This document shows, one piece after another, positions 32,967-41,208 of a stretch of DNA of 64,000 nt. Position numbers and translations under genes: made by a program. The notes under the pieces are model-generated. The model saw only the letters and a program-made list of their open reading frames with translations. It did not search any database and was not told the origin of the DNA. Numbering within the stretch: the stretch's first letter is position 1; each line of letters starts with the position of its first letter. The stretch covers positions 186,001-250,000 of the forward strand of contig NZ_LWLB01000034.1 in NCBI RefSeq assembly GCF_001905145.1, given 5' to 3'. The DNA comes from Nocardiopsis sp. TSRI0078. Its GTDB lineage: Bacteria; Actinomycetota; Actinomycetes; Streptosporangiales; Streptosporangiaceae.

Positions 32967-33731
32967 GTGCGCATCGACATCATCAGCATCTTCCCCGACT
33001 ACTTCGGCCCCCTGGACCTGTCCCTGATCGGCAGGGCGCGCGTCTCGGGGCTGCTCGACGTGCGCGTGCACGATCTGCGCACGTGGACCCACGACCGGCA
33101 CAACACCGTGGACGACACCCCCTACGGTGGCGGCCCCGGAATGGTCATGAAGCCCGAGCCGTGGGGTGAGGCGCTCGACGAGGTCGTGGCGGGCGAGCCC
33201 GCCCGGCTGATCCTGCCCACCCCCAGCGGCCGCCCGTTCCGCCAGGCCGACGCCGAGCGCCTGGCCAAGGAGGAGCGCCTGGTCTTCGGATGCGGCCGCT
33301 ACGAGGGCATCGACTCCCGGGTCGCGGCCGACGCGGCGGAGCGGATGCCCGTCGAGGAGATCAGTATCGGCGACTACGTGCTCAACGGCGGTGAGTCCGC
33401 CACGCTGGTGATGGTCGAGGCGATCACCCGGCTGCTGCCGGGTGTGCTGGGGAACACGGAGTCGGCCGTGCAGGACTCCTTCGCCTCCGGCGGCATGGAG
33501 AACCTGGTGGAGGGGCCGGTCTACACCAAGCCCGCCACCTGGCGCGGCCGGGAGGTGCCCCCGGTACTGCTGTCGGGCGACCACGGTGCCGTGGACCGCT
33601 GGCGCCGCGACCAGGCGCTGCGCAGGACCGCGCACAACCGCCCCGACCTGGTCGGCGCCCTGCCGGAGGAGGCCCTGGACCGGCGCGACCGCGAGGTCCT
33701 GGCGGAGGAGACCGTTCGAGACGCCACCTGA
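32967..33731 (+). CDS. trmD: tRNA (guanine(37)-N1)-methyltransferase
   Basis: A 254-residue SPOUT-family methyltransferase that makes m1G37 next to the anticodon, preventing +1 frameshifts. It forms a dimer with the trefoil knot: DDTPYGGGPGMVMK, GCGRYEGIDSRV, and EISIGDYVLNGGE, which holds the SAM-binding knot residues. The catalytic Asp lies in the DSFASGG to RGREVP region. GTG 32967 follows rimM by 11 bases with GGGG upstream. Length is usual. Confidence 0.97.
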   Translation: MRIDIISIFPDYFGPLDLSLIGRARVSGLLDVRVHDLRTWTHDRHNTVDDTPYGGGPGMVMKPEPWGEALDEVVAGEPARLILPTPSGRPFRQADAERLAKEERLVFGCGRYEGIDSRVAADAAERMPVEEISIGDYVLNGGESATLVMVEAITRLLPGVLGNTESAVQDSFASGGMENLVEGPVYTKPATWRGREVPPVLLSGDHGAVDRWRRDQALRRTAHNRPDLVGALPEEALDRRDREVLAEETVRDAT

Positions 33732-33914
33732 GGTGTGGCAAACTGGGTGGGTTCCCCCCAGGTGACCGGCGGCATCCGCATGCCGGCGGCACGACGTCGG
33801 CCTCTGTGACGGTCACCCGGGCGGTTCGAAAGTTCAGACCCATAAGGGCCCTCGCCCGCGCACCCCTCCCCGCCGGGGACAGGACGCGGAGCGCTATCGA
33901 TGAGGATTCGCGAG

Positions 33915-34259
33915 ATGCACACCGCCATTCAGGAGCTGGAGAAGGCCCAGCTGCGTTCCGACGTCCCGGACTTCCGTCCGGGTGACACCCTCAACGTCCA
34001 CGTCCGTGTGACCGAGGGCAACCGTACCCGTGTCCAGGTCTTCAAGGGCGTTGTCATCCGCCGCCAGGGCGCGGGCAGCCGTGAGACCTTCACGATCCGC
34101 AAGGTGAGCTACGGCGTGGGCGTGGAGCGTACCTTCCCGATCCACACCCCCGCCATCGAGAAGTACGAGGTCGCCGCCCGCGGCCGCGTGCGTCGCGCCA
34201 AGCTGTACTACCTGCGCGAGCTGCGGGGCAAGGCCGCCCGTATCCGCGAGCGCCGCTAG
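33915..34259 (+). CDS. rplS: 50S ribosomal protein L19 (bL19)
   Basis: The bL19 protein, 114 residues from ATG 33915 (MHTAIQELEKAQLRSD), at the 30S-50S interface. Core motifs: FRPGDTLNVHVRVTEGNRTR, VFKGVVIRRQGAG and RRAKLYYLRELRGKAARIR. An in-frame ATG at 33900 would add MRIRE; both have GAGG-type sites. I prefer 33915 because the N-terminus MHTAIQEL agrees with what I remember of relatives. The 183-base gap after trmD may hold a separate promoter (GGCAAACTGGGTGG). Confidence 0.95.
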   Translation: MHTAIQELEKAQLRSDVPDFRPGDTLNVHVRVTEGNRTRVQVFKGVVIRRQGAGSRETFTIRKVSYGVGVERTFPIHTPAIEKYEVAARGRVRRAKLYYLRELRGKAARIRERR

Positions 34260-34339
34260 CGGCCGCCTCCCCTCACACGCGCTTTTCACGGGTCGAAACC
34301 CTCCGCTCACCGAGGGGGCGCAGGATAGGCTTCGACTCG

Positions 34340-35215
34340 ATGAGCAAAGACGAGAGGGACCTCGGCACGGACGGGGCCCAGGACGAGGATGGCGCCCGGT
34401 CCGGTCCGGAGGAGCGAAGCTCCACCACTGGCTCCCGAGAGCACGAGCTCCCGGGAGCCAGTGGTGTCTCCGAAGCCGGGGGACAGGAGCCCGAGGAGAA
34501 GGCGGACGCCCAGATGAGCAAGTCCCAGAGCAGCGAGAAGCAGGGGTCGTTCTGGAAGGAACTCCCCATCCTGGTCGTGATCGCCTTGGTGCTGGCGTTC
34601 GTGATCAGGACCTGGCTGGTGCAGGCCTTCTACATTCCCTCCACCTCGATGGAGAACACGCTGCTCGTCGGAGACCGCGTGCTCGTCAACAAGGTCGTCT
34701 ACCAGATCCGCGACATCGAGCGCGGAGAGGTGGTCGTCTTCGACGGCGACGGGTCGTGGGACGATCCGAACATGGTGACGGTCCCCGAGTCCACCAACCC
34801 GGTCTCCGGTGCGTTCACCTGGGTGCAGCAGCAGCTGGGGGCGGCGCCCACCGGCAAGGAGTACATCAAGCGGGTCATCGGCCTTCCCGGGGACACCGTG
34901 GAGTGCTGCGACGAGCAGAACCGCGTCCTGGTCAACGGCGTCCCCCTGGAGGAGGAGGCCTACCTGTACCCGGGCAGCATCGCCAGCCACACCGAGTTCG
35001 GACCGCTTGAGGTGCCCGAGGGGCACCTGTGGCTGATGGGCGACCACCGGGCGATCTCCGCCGACTCGCGGGTGAACCAGAACAACCCCGGCAACGGCGC
35101 GGTCCCCATCGACCACGTGGTGGGCCGGGCGTTCGTGATCATCTGGCCGTTCAGCCAGGTCGGGACGCTGGGCGTCCCGGAGACCTTCGAAAAGCTCAAC
35201 GCCGAGGACGGGTGA
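34340..35215 (+). CDS. lepB: Signal peptidase I
   Basis: A type I signal peptidase (291 residues from ATG 34340) that cleaves signal peptides from exported proteins. The acidic N-terminus (about 1-70) precedes one transmembrane helix (about 74-94); the catalytic Ser103 (PSTSMENT) and Lys177 (EYIKRVIGLPGDTVE) are intact, and box E (LWLMGDHRAISADSR) follows. The protease faces outside. An alternative start is ATG 34514 (MSKSQSSEKQG), with GAGGAGAAGG upstream. A 15-bp perfect inverted repeat (34423-34466) lies between the two candidate starts and would translate as part of the tail if the first is used. It follows rplS by 80 bases. Confidence 0.95.
   Translation: MSKDERDLGTDGAQDEDGARSGPEERSSTTGSREHELPGASGVSEAGGQEPEEKADAQMSKSQSSEKQGSFWKELPILVVIALVLAFVIRTWLVQAFYIPSTSMENTLLVGDRVLVNKVVYQIRDIERGEVVVFDGDGSWDDPNMVTVPESTNPVSGAFTWVQQQLGAAPTGKEYIKRVIGLPGDTVECCDEQNRVLVNGVPLEEEAYLYPGSIASHTEFGPLEVPEGHLWLMGDHRAISADSRVNQNNPGNGAVPIDHVVGRAFVIIWPFSQVGTLGVPETFEKLNAEDG
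34423..34466 (+). repeat. Inverted repeat in the 5' part of lepB
   Basis: CACCACTGGCTCCCG (34423-34437) is the exact reverse complement of CGGGAGCCAGTGGTG (34452-34466), loop 14 bases. A small GGAGC-GAA-GCTCC hairpin (34411-34423) lies immediately upstream. Such stems inside a coding region are unusual; they could be the rplS terminator if lepB starts at 34514. Confidence 0.7.
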
Positions 35216-35234
35216 GGCCGCGACCAGGGACCTT

Positions 35235-35280
35235 CCGGCCGGTGGGCCGCGGTCCGCGGAGCGGCTCCGCTCCGGCCGGC
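35235..35280 (+). terminator. GC palindrome cluster after lepB
   Basis: CCGGCCGG occurs at both ends of this segment and can pair with itself; within lie CCGCG-GTC-CGCGG and GGAGCG-GCTC-CGCTCC. Starting 20 bases after the lepB stop codon, it is a probable terminator. Confidence 0.55.
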
Positions 35281-35495
35281 CCGGGGGCGCCGGCCTCACG
35301 CGGCGGACGATCCGCCGAAGGAAATCCCTCCCTCGGAGTACACGAGACACCTCCGTGACGCATGATGGACTTGGACCGTATCGGCGTCCCCCGACACGCG
35401 GGGCCGCCGCCGACCGGGGACACCGCGCGGCGACGGTGTCAGTGGAAGGGACCGGCACACCACGACCGGAGAGTGCGACGAAAGCGAGCGCGTGG

Positions 35496-35825
35496 ATGAG
35501 TTCTGAGGACCTGGAGAAATACGAGGCCGAGATGGAGCTCCAGCTCTATCGCGAGTACCGGGACGTCGTCGGTCTGTTCAGCTACGTGGTGGAGACCGAG
35601 CGGCGGTTCTACCTCACCAACCACGTCGACCTCCAGCCGCGTTCGACCGAGAACGGGGAGATGTACTTCGAGGTCGTGATGGAGGACGCCTGGGTCTGGG
35701 ACATGTACCGCCCGGCCAGGTTCGTCCGCAACGTGCGTGTGGTGACGTTCAAGGACGTCAACGTCGAGGAGATCACCAAGGCCGACCTGGAGATGCCGCC
35801 CACCGACGGGGGCGCCCAGGGCTGA
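35496..35825 (+). CDS. DUF2469 protein
   Basis: A 109-residue actinobacterial DUF2469 protein (MSSEDLEKYEAEMELQLYRE, then DVVGLFSYVVETERRFYLTN and EDAWVWDMYRPARFV). It is highly conserved across the phylum, always near lepB and yraN, and has no known function; no signal peptide or membrane segment is visible. ATG 35496 gives the conserved N-terminus, though the ribosome-binding site is weak. In mycobacteria rnhB lies between lepB and this gene; here the 280-base gap holds no gene. Confidence 0.93.
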   Translation: MSSEDLEKYEAEMELQLYREYRDVVGLFSYVVETERRFYLTNHVDLQPRSTENGEMYFEVVMEDAWVWDMYRPARFVRNVRVVTFKDVNVEEITKADLEMPPTDGGAQG

Positions 35826-35932
35826 GCTCCGCCGGGCGCCCGCGGGGCCCGGCCCCGGTCGTCCACAGGAGAGAACCCGCTCTGGCGCAGTGACCGGCGA
35901 TCACCGAACGTGGTAACGGGAGGTGGTCGACC

Positions 35933-36298
35933 TTGGATCGGTGGGCCGAGTACCGAAGGACGCTGGGCGGCCGCGGCGAGGACCTCGCCGCGGCCTTCCT
36001 CCGACGAGCCGGGATGCGGGTGCTCGCCCGCAACTGGCGCACCCCCGCGGGGGAGATCGACATCGTGGCCCGGGACGGCCCCGTCCTGGTCGTCGCCGAG
36101 GTCAAGACCCGCACCTCCGTGCGGTACGGACACCCGGTGGAGGCCATCACCCCCGACAAACGGCGCCGCCTGCGCCGCCTCGGGCGCGCCTGGGCGGTCC
36201 GGCACCGGGTCCCCGTCCATCCCCTGAGGGTGGACGGCGTGTGCGTCCTGGTCAGCGGCGGGCGCGTGTTCGTCTCCCACGAGCGGGGGATGCCATGA
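35933..36298 (+). CDS. yraN: YraN/UPF0102 family endonuclease-like protein
   Basis: A 121-residue protein with the UPF0102 restriction-endonuclease-like fold: GRGEDLAAAFLRRAGMRVLARNW, then the catalytic-type PAGEIDIVARDG and VVAEVKTRTS (E-D-ExK pattern of PD-(D/E)xK nucleases). Function is not proven; a role in DNA processing or Holliday-junction resolution is suspected in this family. The TTG start at 35933 has GGGAGG nine bases upstream. Its stop codon overlaps the comM start (ATGATG), so the two are coupled. Confidence 0.92.
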   Translation: MDRWAEYRRTLGGRGEDLAAAFLRRAGMRVLARNWRTPAGEIDIVARDGPVLVVAEVKTRTSVRYGHPVEAITPDKRRRLRRLGRAWAVRHRVPVHPLRVDGVCVLVSGGRVFVSHERGMP

Positions 36299-37821
36299 TG
36301 ACGCTCGCCCGCACCCATTGCATCACCCTGCTGGGAGTCCAGGGGCACATCGTCGAGGTGGAGGTGCACCTGGGCGGCGGCGACTTCGGGGTCACCCTCG
36401 TGGGGCTGCCCGACGCCGCGCTCCGCGAGGCCCGGGACCGGATCCGCGCGGCCGTGGTCAACAGCGGCGAGGAGTGGCCCAGCGGCCAGATCATCATCAG
36501 CCTGTCCCCGGCCAGCCTGCCCAAGGCGGGCAGCCTCTTCGACCTGGCCATCGCGGGGGCCGTCCTGGCTGCGGCGGGATCGGTGCCGGTGGAACGGCTG
36601 GAGGGCACCGTCCTCATCGCCGAACTGGGCCTGGACGGGCGGGCCCGCCCGGTGCTCGGAGTGCTCCCGGCGGTGGTGTCGGCCGCCGAACAGGGCTACC
36701 GCAGGTTCGTCGTCGCGAGGGGGAACGCGGCCGAGGCCCGGCTGGTGCCCGACGCCGAGGTGACGGCGGTGGACAGCCTGACGGACCTGTGCCAGTGGTT
36801 GCGCGGCGAGTACCTCCCGGAGGAGGAGCCCGCAGAGTCCGTACCGCGGCCGCGCGAGCCCCGGGGCCAGGGCCCCGACCTGGCCGACGTGCTGGGGCAG
36901 CCGGTGGCGCGCCGCGCGGTGGAGATCGCCGCGGCCGGGGGCCACAACCTCATGATGCTGGGGCCTCCGGGCACCGGCAAGAGCCTGCTGGCCGAGCGGC
37001 TGCCCACGGTGCTGCCCCGGCTGAGGCCCGCCGAGGCGCTGGAGGCCACCGCCATCCACTCGGTGGCGGGCATACTGCCCCCGGGGTCGCCCCTGGTCAC
37101 CATGCCGCCCTTCGCCGCGCCGCACCACACCTCCACCCGGGCCTCGATCATCGGCGGCGGCAGCGGCCACCCCTCTCCCGGGTGGGTGTCCAAGGCCCAC
37201 CGCGGGGTGTTGTTCGTCGACGAGGCACCGCAGTTCGGGCGCGGGGTGCTCGACTCCCTGCGCGAGCCCCTGGAGCGGGGCGAGGTGGTCCTGGCGCGGG
37301 CCTCCGCCACGGTGACCTTTCCGGCCCGCTTCCAGCTGGTGATGGCGGCCAACCCCTGCCCCTGCGCCAAACCCGGCAACCTGTGCACCTGCCCCGCGGG
37401 CGAGCGGCGCCGCTACCTCTCCCGGTTGTCCGGGCCCCTGCTGGACCGGATCGACCTCAAGGTGGAGCTTCAGCCGGTGTCCAGGGCCGAACTGCTCGCC
37501 GACCGCGCCTTCGCCGAGTCCTCCGAGGTGGTGGCCGCCAGGGTGGAGAAGGCCCGGGCCCGTGCCGCGGAGCGCCTGTCGCACACCCCGTGGACCACCA
37601 ACGCGGCCATCCCCGGGGCGAGGCTGCGCCGCGAGTTCCCGGTCGAGCCCGCCGCGCTGAGAGTGCTCGGGCGGGCGATGGACCTGGGGCAGATCAGTGC
37701 CCGGGGAGTGGACCGGGCACTGCGGGTGGCGTGGACGCTGGCCGACCTCGCCGACCGTGACCGCCCCGGCGAGGAGGAGGCGGCCTACGCCTTCGCCCTG
37801 TGGTCGGGGCGTGCGTGGTGA
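36295..37821 (+). CDS. comM: YifB/ComM family AAA+ ATPase
   Basis: A 508-residue Mg-chelatase-like AAA+ protein. The N-terminal domain (about 1-170) has VGLPDAALREARDRIRAAV and SLSPASLPKAGSLFDLAIA; the ATPase has Walker A GPPGTGKS (223-230) and Walker B GVLFVDEAPQF, sensor AANPCPC, and four Cys (CPCAKPGNLCTC) that could bind metal; C-terminal domain ends the protein. In Vibrio, ComM is a helicase promoting branch migration in natural transformation. Start is ATG 36295 (or the adjacent ATG 36298), overlapping the yraN stop. dprA follows. Confidence 0.95.
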   Translation: MMTLARTHCITLLGVQGHIVEVEVHLGGGDFGVTLVGLPDAALREARDRIRAAVVNSGEEWPSGQIIISLSPASLPKAGSLFDLAIAGAVLAAAGSVPVERLEGTVLIAELGLDGRARPVLGVLPAVVSAAEQGYRRFVVARGNAAEARLVPDAEVTAVDSLTDLCQWLRGEYLPEEEPAESVPRPREPRGQGPDLADVLGQPVARRAVEIAAAGGHNLMMLGPPGTGKSLLAERLPTVLPRLRPAEALEATAIHSVAGILPPGSPLVTMPPFAAPHHTSTRASIIGGGSGHPSPGWVSKAHRGVLFVDEAPQFGRGVLDSLREPLERGEVVLARASATVTFPARFQLVMAANPCPCAKPGNLCTCPAGERRRYLSRLSGPLLDRIDLKVELQPVSRAELLADRAFAESSEVVAARVEKARARAAERLSHTPWTTNAAIPGARLRREFPVEPAALRVLGRAMDLGQISARGVDRALRVAWTLADLADRDRPGEEEAAYAFALWSGRAW

Positions 37822-37874
37822 GCGCCGCCGCAGGCCGAGGCCGGGAGCGGACACCGAAGGAGGGGAGCGGCGCG

Positions 37875-39044
37875 GTGGAGCGGGACACCGAGGGCGAGGC
37901 CGACGCGCGGGCACGGGCCTGCCTGACGGCGGTGGCCCCGCCGGGGGACCTGTGGCTGGGGGCGATGCTCGCCGAGCACGGGGCGGCCCGGGTGTGGGCG
38001 GAGCTGGTGGCGGGGGCGCCCCCGCCGGCGGTGCCCCGCACGGAGGACGAGGAGCCCGGGCCGGAGGCGCTGGACCTGTTGCACCGCCGGTGGCGGAGGT
38101 GGAGCGCCGCCGCGGCCGGGGTGGACCCCGACGGGCTGCTCGCGGACTCGGCGGCGGCCGGGATTCGGTTCGTGGCCCCCGGGGACCCAGAGTGGCCGGG
38201 ACGGCTCGACGGGCTGGACCTGCCCGGAGGGCGCCGCTCGCACGGACTGTGGGTGCGCGGCGGCGGGGACCTGCGCAACCTGTGCCTGCGCTCGGTGGCC
38301 GTGGTGGGGGCGCGCTCGGCCACCGCCTACGGCGAGCACGTGGCCGCGGAGATGGCCTACGAGCTGTCCGAGCGCGCGGTCGTGGTGGTCTCCGGCGGCG
38401 CGTACGGCATCGACGGGGCCGCGCACCGGGCCGCCCACGCCGTGGGGAGCACGGTGGTGGTGCTGGCCTGCGGGCTGGACGTGGACTACCCGCGCGGGCA
38501 CGCGGGGCTGTTCGCCGACGTCGCCCGCACCGGCGTTCTGGTGAGCGAGCGGCCGGTGGGCTCCACCCCGCGCGCCCCCGACTTCCTCGTACGCAACCGG
38601 TTGATCGCGGCGCTCACCCCGGGGACGGTGGTCGTGGAGGCGGGCCGGCGCAGCGGAGCGCTCAACACCGCGTCGCACGCCGCCGAGCTCAACCGGGTGC
38701 TGATGGCGGTGCCCGGACCGGTCACCTCGGCGATGTCGGTGGGCTGCCACCTGCTGCTCCGCGACTGGCACGCGGGGTGTGTGACCTGCGCGGACGACGT
38801 CCTCGCCCAGGTGGGCGCGCTGGGGGAGGAACTGCCGCCGCGCAGCGGACCGCTACGGGTGTCGGCCGAGCTCGACCGGGACGGCGTCCGCGTGCTCGAA
38901 GCGGTGCCCCGCTCCGGGGCCGGCCCGGCGGTGATCGCCGCGGCCAGCGGGCTCCCCCTGGAGAAGGCCATGCGCGTCCTGGGGATGCTGGCCGCCACCG
39001 GCCTGGTGGAGCGCTGCCACTCGGGCTGGCGGCTTCCGCGATGA
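37875..39044 (+). CDS. dprA: DNA processing protein DprA
   Basis: DprA/Smf, 389 residues from GTG 37875. It loads RecA on incoming single-stranded DNA in transformation; in actinobacteria the role is less clear. The Rossmann-like core holds VAVVGARSATAYGEH, VVSGGAYGIDGAAHRAA, the FLVRNRLIAAL segment and VVVEAGRRSGALNTA. A C-terminal winged-helix-like domain (about 330-389) ends it. GTG 37875 has AAGGAGGGG nine bases upstream; a GTG at 37818 overlapping the comM stop codon would add 19 residues and is the alternative. Part of the yraN-comM-dprA operon. Confidence 0.93.
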   Translation: MERDTEGEADARARACLTAVAPPGDLWLGAMLAEHGAARVWAELVAGAPPPAVPRTEDEEPGPEALDLLHRRWRRWSAAAAGVDPDGLLADSAAAGIRFVAPGDPEWPGRLDGLDLPGGRRSHGLWVRGGGDLRNLCLRSVAVVGARSATAYGEHVAAEMAYELSERAVVVVSGGAYGIDGAAHRAAHAVGSTVVVLACGLDVDYPRGHAGLFADVARTGVLVSERPVGSTPRAPDFLVRNRLIAALTPGTVVVEAGRRSGALNTASHAAELNRVLMAVPGPVTSAMSVGCHLLLRDWHAGCVTCADDVLAQVGALGEELPPRSGPLRVSAELDRDGVRVLEAVPRSGAGPAVIAAASGLPLEKAMRVLGMLAATGLVERCHSGWRLPR

Positions 39045-39092
39045 GAGAGGGAAACCGCGATAGGGCGGCACCGCTGTGGGTATGGCACCGCC

Positions 39093-39449
39093 ATGGCAAA
39101 ACCCTACAGTGACGCCCTGCTGGCGGACGGGCCGCTGCTGTTCGTCTCCGGACAGGTCCCGGAGGGACCCGGGGGAGAGGTCGCCGGGGACGTCGCGGGG
39201 CAGACCCGCCAGATCTTCCGCAACCTGGAGGCCGTCCTGGCCCGCCACGGCGCGGACCTCGGCCACCTGGTCAAGCTCACCTACTACCTGCGGCACATCT
39301 CCGACCTGGACGAGTTCCGCGGCGCCCTGGTCGAGTGCCTTCCCGAGGGACACCGCCCGGCCGCCTCCCTGGTGGAGGTGGGCGGCCTGGTCAACCCCGC
39401 CTACTTCGTGGAGATCGACGGGATCGCCTGCCTTCCTTCGGGGGAGTGA
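39093..39449 (+). CDS. RidA/YjgF family protein
   Basis: A 118-residue member of the Rid family, which deaminates reactive enamine/imine intermediates made by PLP enzymes. It has LLFVSGQVPEGPGGEV, FRNLEAVLARHGA, VKLTYYLRHISDLDEF and RPAASLVEVGGLVNPAYFVEID. The conserved Arg of the RPAASLVEV motif is present, as needed for imine hydrolysis in active Rid proteins. ATG 39093 lacks a clear ribosome-binding site. Lying between dprA and xerC with four bases to xerC, it appears inserted in the DNA-processing block. Confidence 0.9.
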   Translation: MAKPYSDALLADGPLLFVSGQVPEGPGGEVAGDVAGQTRQIFRNLEAVLARHGADLGHLVKLTYYLRHISDLDEFRGALVECLPEGHRPAASLVEVGGLVNPAYFVEIDGIACLPSGE

Positions 39450-39453
39450 AGAC

Positions 39454-40323
39454 GTGCTGGACCGCTTCGCCGCGTACCTGTCGGGTGAGCTGGGCCGCTC
39501 GCCCCACACCGTGCGCGGCTACCTGGCCGACCTGCGCTCGCTCCTGTCCCACCTGGAGTCGCAGGGGTGCGGCTGGGAGGACCTGGACGTGCCCCTGGTG
39601 CGCGGATGGCTCTCGCGTGCCCGCGACGGGGGCGCGAGCCGTGCCACGGTGTCCCGGCGCGTGGCGGCCGTGCGCGCCCTCACGCGCTTCCTGCACCGCG
39701 AGGGAGTGCTGGCCACGGACCCGGGCCCCCGGCTGGCCGGCCCGGCCCAGCAGCGCACCCTGCCCGCGGTGCTCGACGAGCGCCAGGCCGCCGCGGCGCT
39801 CTCGGAGGGCCCCGCCGAGAGCCCGGTCGGCCTGCGCCGCCGTGCGGTGGTGGAGACGCTCTACGCCACCGGTGTGCGCGTGGCCGAGCTGTGCGCGCTG
39901 GACGTGGCCGACGTGGACCGCGGGCGGGACACCGTGCGCGTCCTGGGCAAGGGCGGCAAGGAGCGCACGGTCCCCGTGGGCGGACCCGCGCTGGAGGCCA
40001 TCGACGCCTGGCTGTCCGGGGGCCGCCCGGAGATGGCGGCCCCCGGGAGCGGTACGGCGCTGTTCCTGGGGGCGCGCGGCGGGCGCCTGGGGGTCCGCCA
40101 GGCACGTGAGGACGTGCACGCCCACCTGCGCGCCGCCGGTGTGGACGGGACACCGCACGGGTTGCGGCACAGCGCCGCCACCCACCTGCTCAACGGCGGC
40201 GCCGACCTGCGCAGTGTGCAGGAGTTCCTGGGCCACGCCAGCCCGCGCAGCACGCAGATCTACACGCACGTGTCCGTGGAGCGCCTGCGCGACACCTACC
40301 GCAGGGCCCACCCCCGGGCCTGA
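39454..40323 (+). CDS. xerC: Tyrosine recombinase XerC
   Basis: A 289-residue tyrosine site-specific recombinase, probably one of the pair (XerC/XerD) that resolves chromosome dimers at dif. The N-terminal SAM-like domain (about 1-90) includes YLSGELGRSPHTVRGYLADL; the catalytic domain has Arg142 (ATGVRVAEL), the Lys in GKGGKERTVPV, HGLRH (H235, R238), and the nucleophile Tyr270 (STQIYTHV). GTG 39454 has GGGGAG ten bases upstream and follows the RidA gene by four bases. The end overlaps that of the convergent M23 gene by 28 bases. Confidence 0.95.
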   Translation: MLDRFAAYLSGELGRSPHTVRGYLADLRSLLSHLESQGCGWEDLDVPLVRGWLSRARDGGASRATVSRRVAAVRALTRFLHREGVLATDPGPRLAGPAQQRTLPAVLDERQAAAALSEGPAESPVGLRRRAVVETLYATGVRVAELCALDVADVDRGRDTVRVLGKGGKERTVPVGGPALEAIDAWLSGGRPEMAAPGSGTALFLGARGGRLGVRQAREDVHAHLRAAGVDGTPHGLRHSAATHLLNGGADLRSVQEFLGHASPRSTQIYTHVSVERLRDTYRRAHPRA

Positions 40324-40928
40324 TCACTCCCCGGTGATCCGGGACTCCTCCGCTCCCGGGTCTCCTCGCTCCCGGAAGACTCCACTCCCGCTTCCGTGGC
40401 CCTTCCCGGTCCCGGTTCCCCCGCCTCCGCCGTCTCCGGACGGGTGCTCCGTCGGAGCGGTAGCAGGCGGAACTCTCCGAGGCCGAACAGGCTGAGGGGG
40501 TCGAGGTAGTCGGCGCCGCGGAGCAGGCCCCAGTGCAGGCAGGGGCGGCCGCGGCAGTGGACGGGCCCGGCGGCGAGCGTGCCCAGCGGGTCCCCGGCGG
40601 TGACCGGGTCGCCCCGGACCAGGCCGGACTCCACCGGCAGGTAGGTGGTGCGCAGCTCGCCGTGGCTCACGCTCACCACCGGCGTGCCCGCCACCGTGCC
40701 CGCGAAGCGCACCCGTCCGGAACCGGCCGCGCGCACCTCCTGGCCGGGTTCGGCGGCCAGGTCCACGCCCAGGTGCCCGGGCAGCCACCGCTGCCCGGGC
40801 GGGTCGAAGGGGCGCAGCACCTCGGCGGGAGGGCCCACGGGCCAGCGCCAGTCGGCGGCGGTTGACTGGGGACGGAGGGGGAACAGCAGAAGCGGAAGGA
40901 GCAGCAGACGGGCGAGGAGGAGGGCCAT
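40296..40928 (-). CDS. M23 family metallopeptidase
   Basis: A 210-residue exported peptidase-like protein. A Leu-rich N-terminal hydrophobic segment (MALLLARLLLLPLLLFPL) acts as signal peptide or anchor. The LytM/M23 domain (about 35-150) carries GHLGVDLAAEPGQEV with the zinc-binding His and Asp, GELRTTYLPV, and CLHWGLLRG with the C-terminal catalytic His. The second catalytic His of the HxH motif is present only as HWG, so activity is uncertain. Two cysteines flank the active-site strand (VHCRGRPCLHW). The C-terminal tail is low-complexity. It likely acts on peptidoglycan or activates amidases. ATG 40928 has a weak ribosome-binding site. It is divergent from rpsB, and its 3' end overlaps xerC. 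Confidence 0.87.
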   Translation of the reverse strand: MALLLARLLLLPLLLFPLRPQSTAADWRWPVGPPAEVLRPFDPPGQRWLPGHLGVDLAAEPGQEVRAAGSGRVRFAGTVAGTPVVSVSHGELRTTYLPVESGLVRGDPVTAGDPLGTLAAGPVHCRGRPCLHWGLLRGADYLDPLSLFGLGEFRLLPLRRSTRPETAEAGEPGPGRATEAGVESSGSEETRERRSPGSPGSDQARGWALR

Positions 40929-41031
40929 ACCCCAAGGGTCCGCCGGACGGGGCGGCTCCGCCAGGGAGAGCCGGAGACTGTGGACAACTCCGGAGGCGGC
41001 AGCGTACGTCCTGTGTATTCCCGACGGAGGA

Positions 41032-41188
41032 TAGAATCGTCTCCGGCCCCTCGGGGCCGACCACAATACGCACGTCCACGAGCCTCCTCAGTGAGGGGCC
41101 GCACCCGCGGTCCGCACGCCATCTTCCGGTGGTGCGGCGGTGCGGCCGGGACGTCAGGCACAACCGAAGGCGGGAGTCGCCTCCCGCC
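41032..41188 (+). promoter_or_regulatory. rpsB promoter and structured leader
   Basis: A -10 box TAGAAT at 41032-41037 is the best candidate rpsB promoter element; the -35 is unclear. About 165 bases of leader follow, with hairpins GGCCCC-TC-GGGGCC (about 41045-41058) and GGCGGGAG-TCGC-CTCCCGCC (41169-41188), the last ending seven bases before the ribosome-binding site. Such a structured leader suggests autogenous control by S2, known for rpsB in gamma-proteobacteria but not established here. Confidence 0.5.
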
Positions 41189-41208
41189 ACCGCAAGGAGG
41201 ACCAGGTC

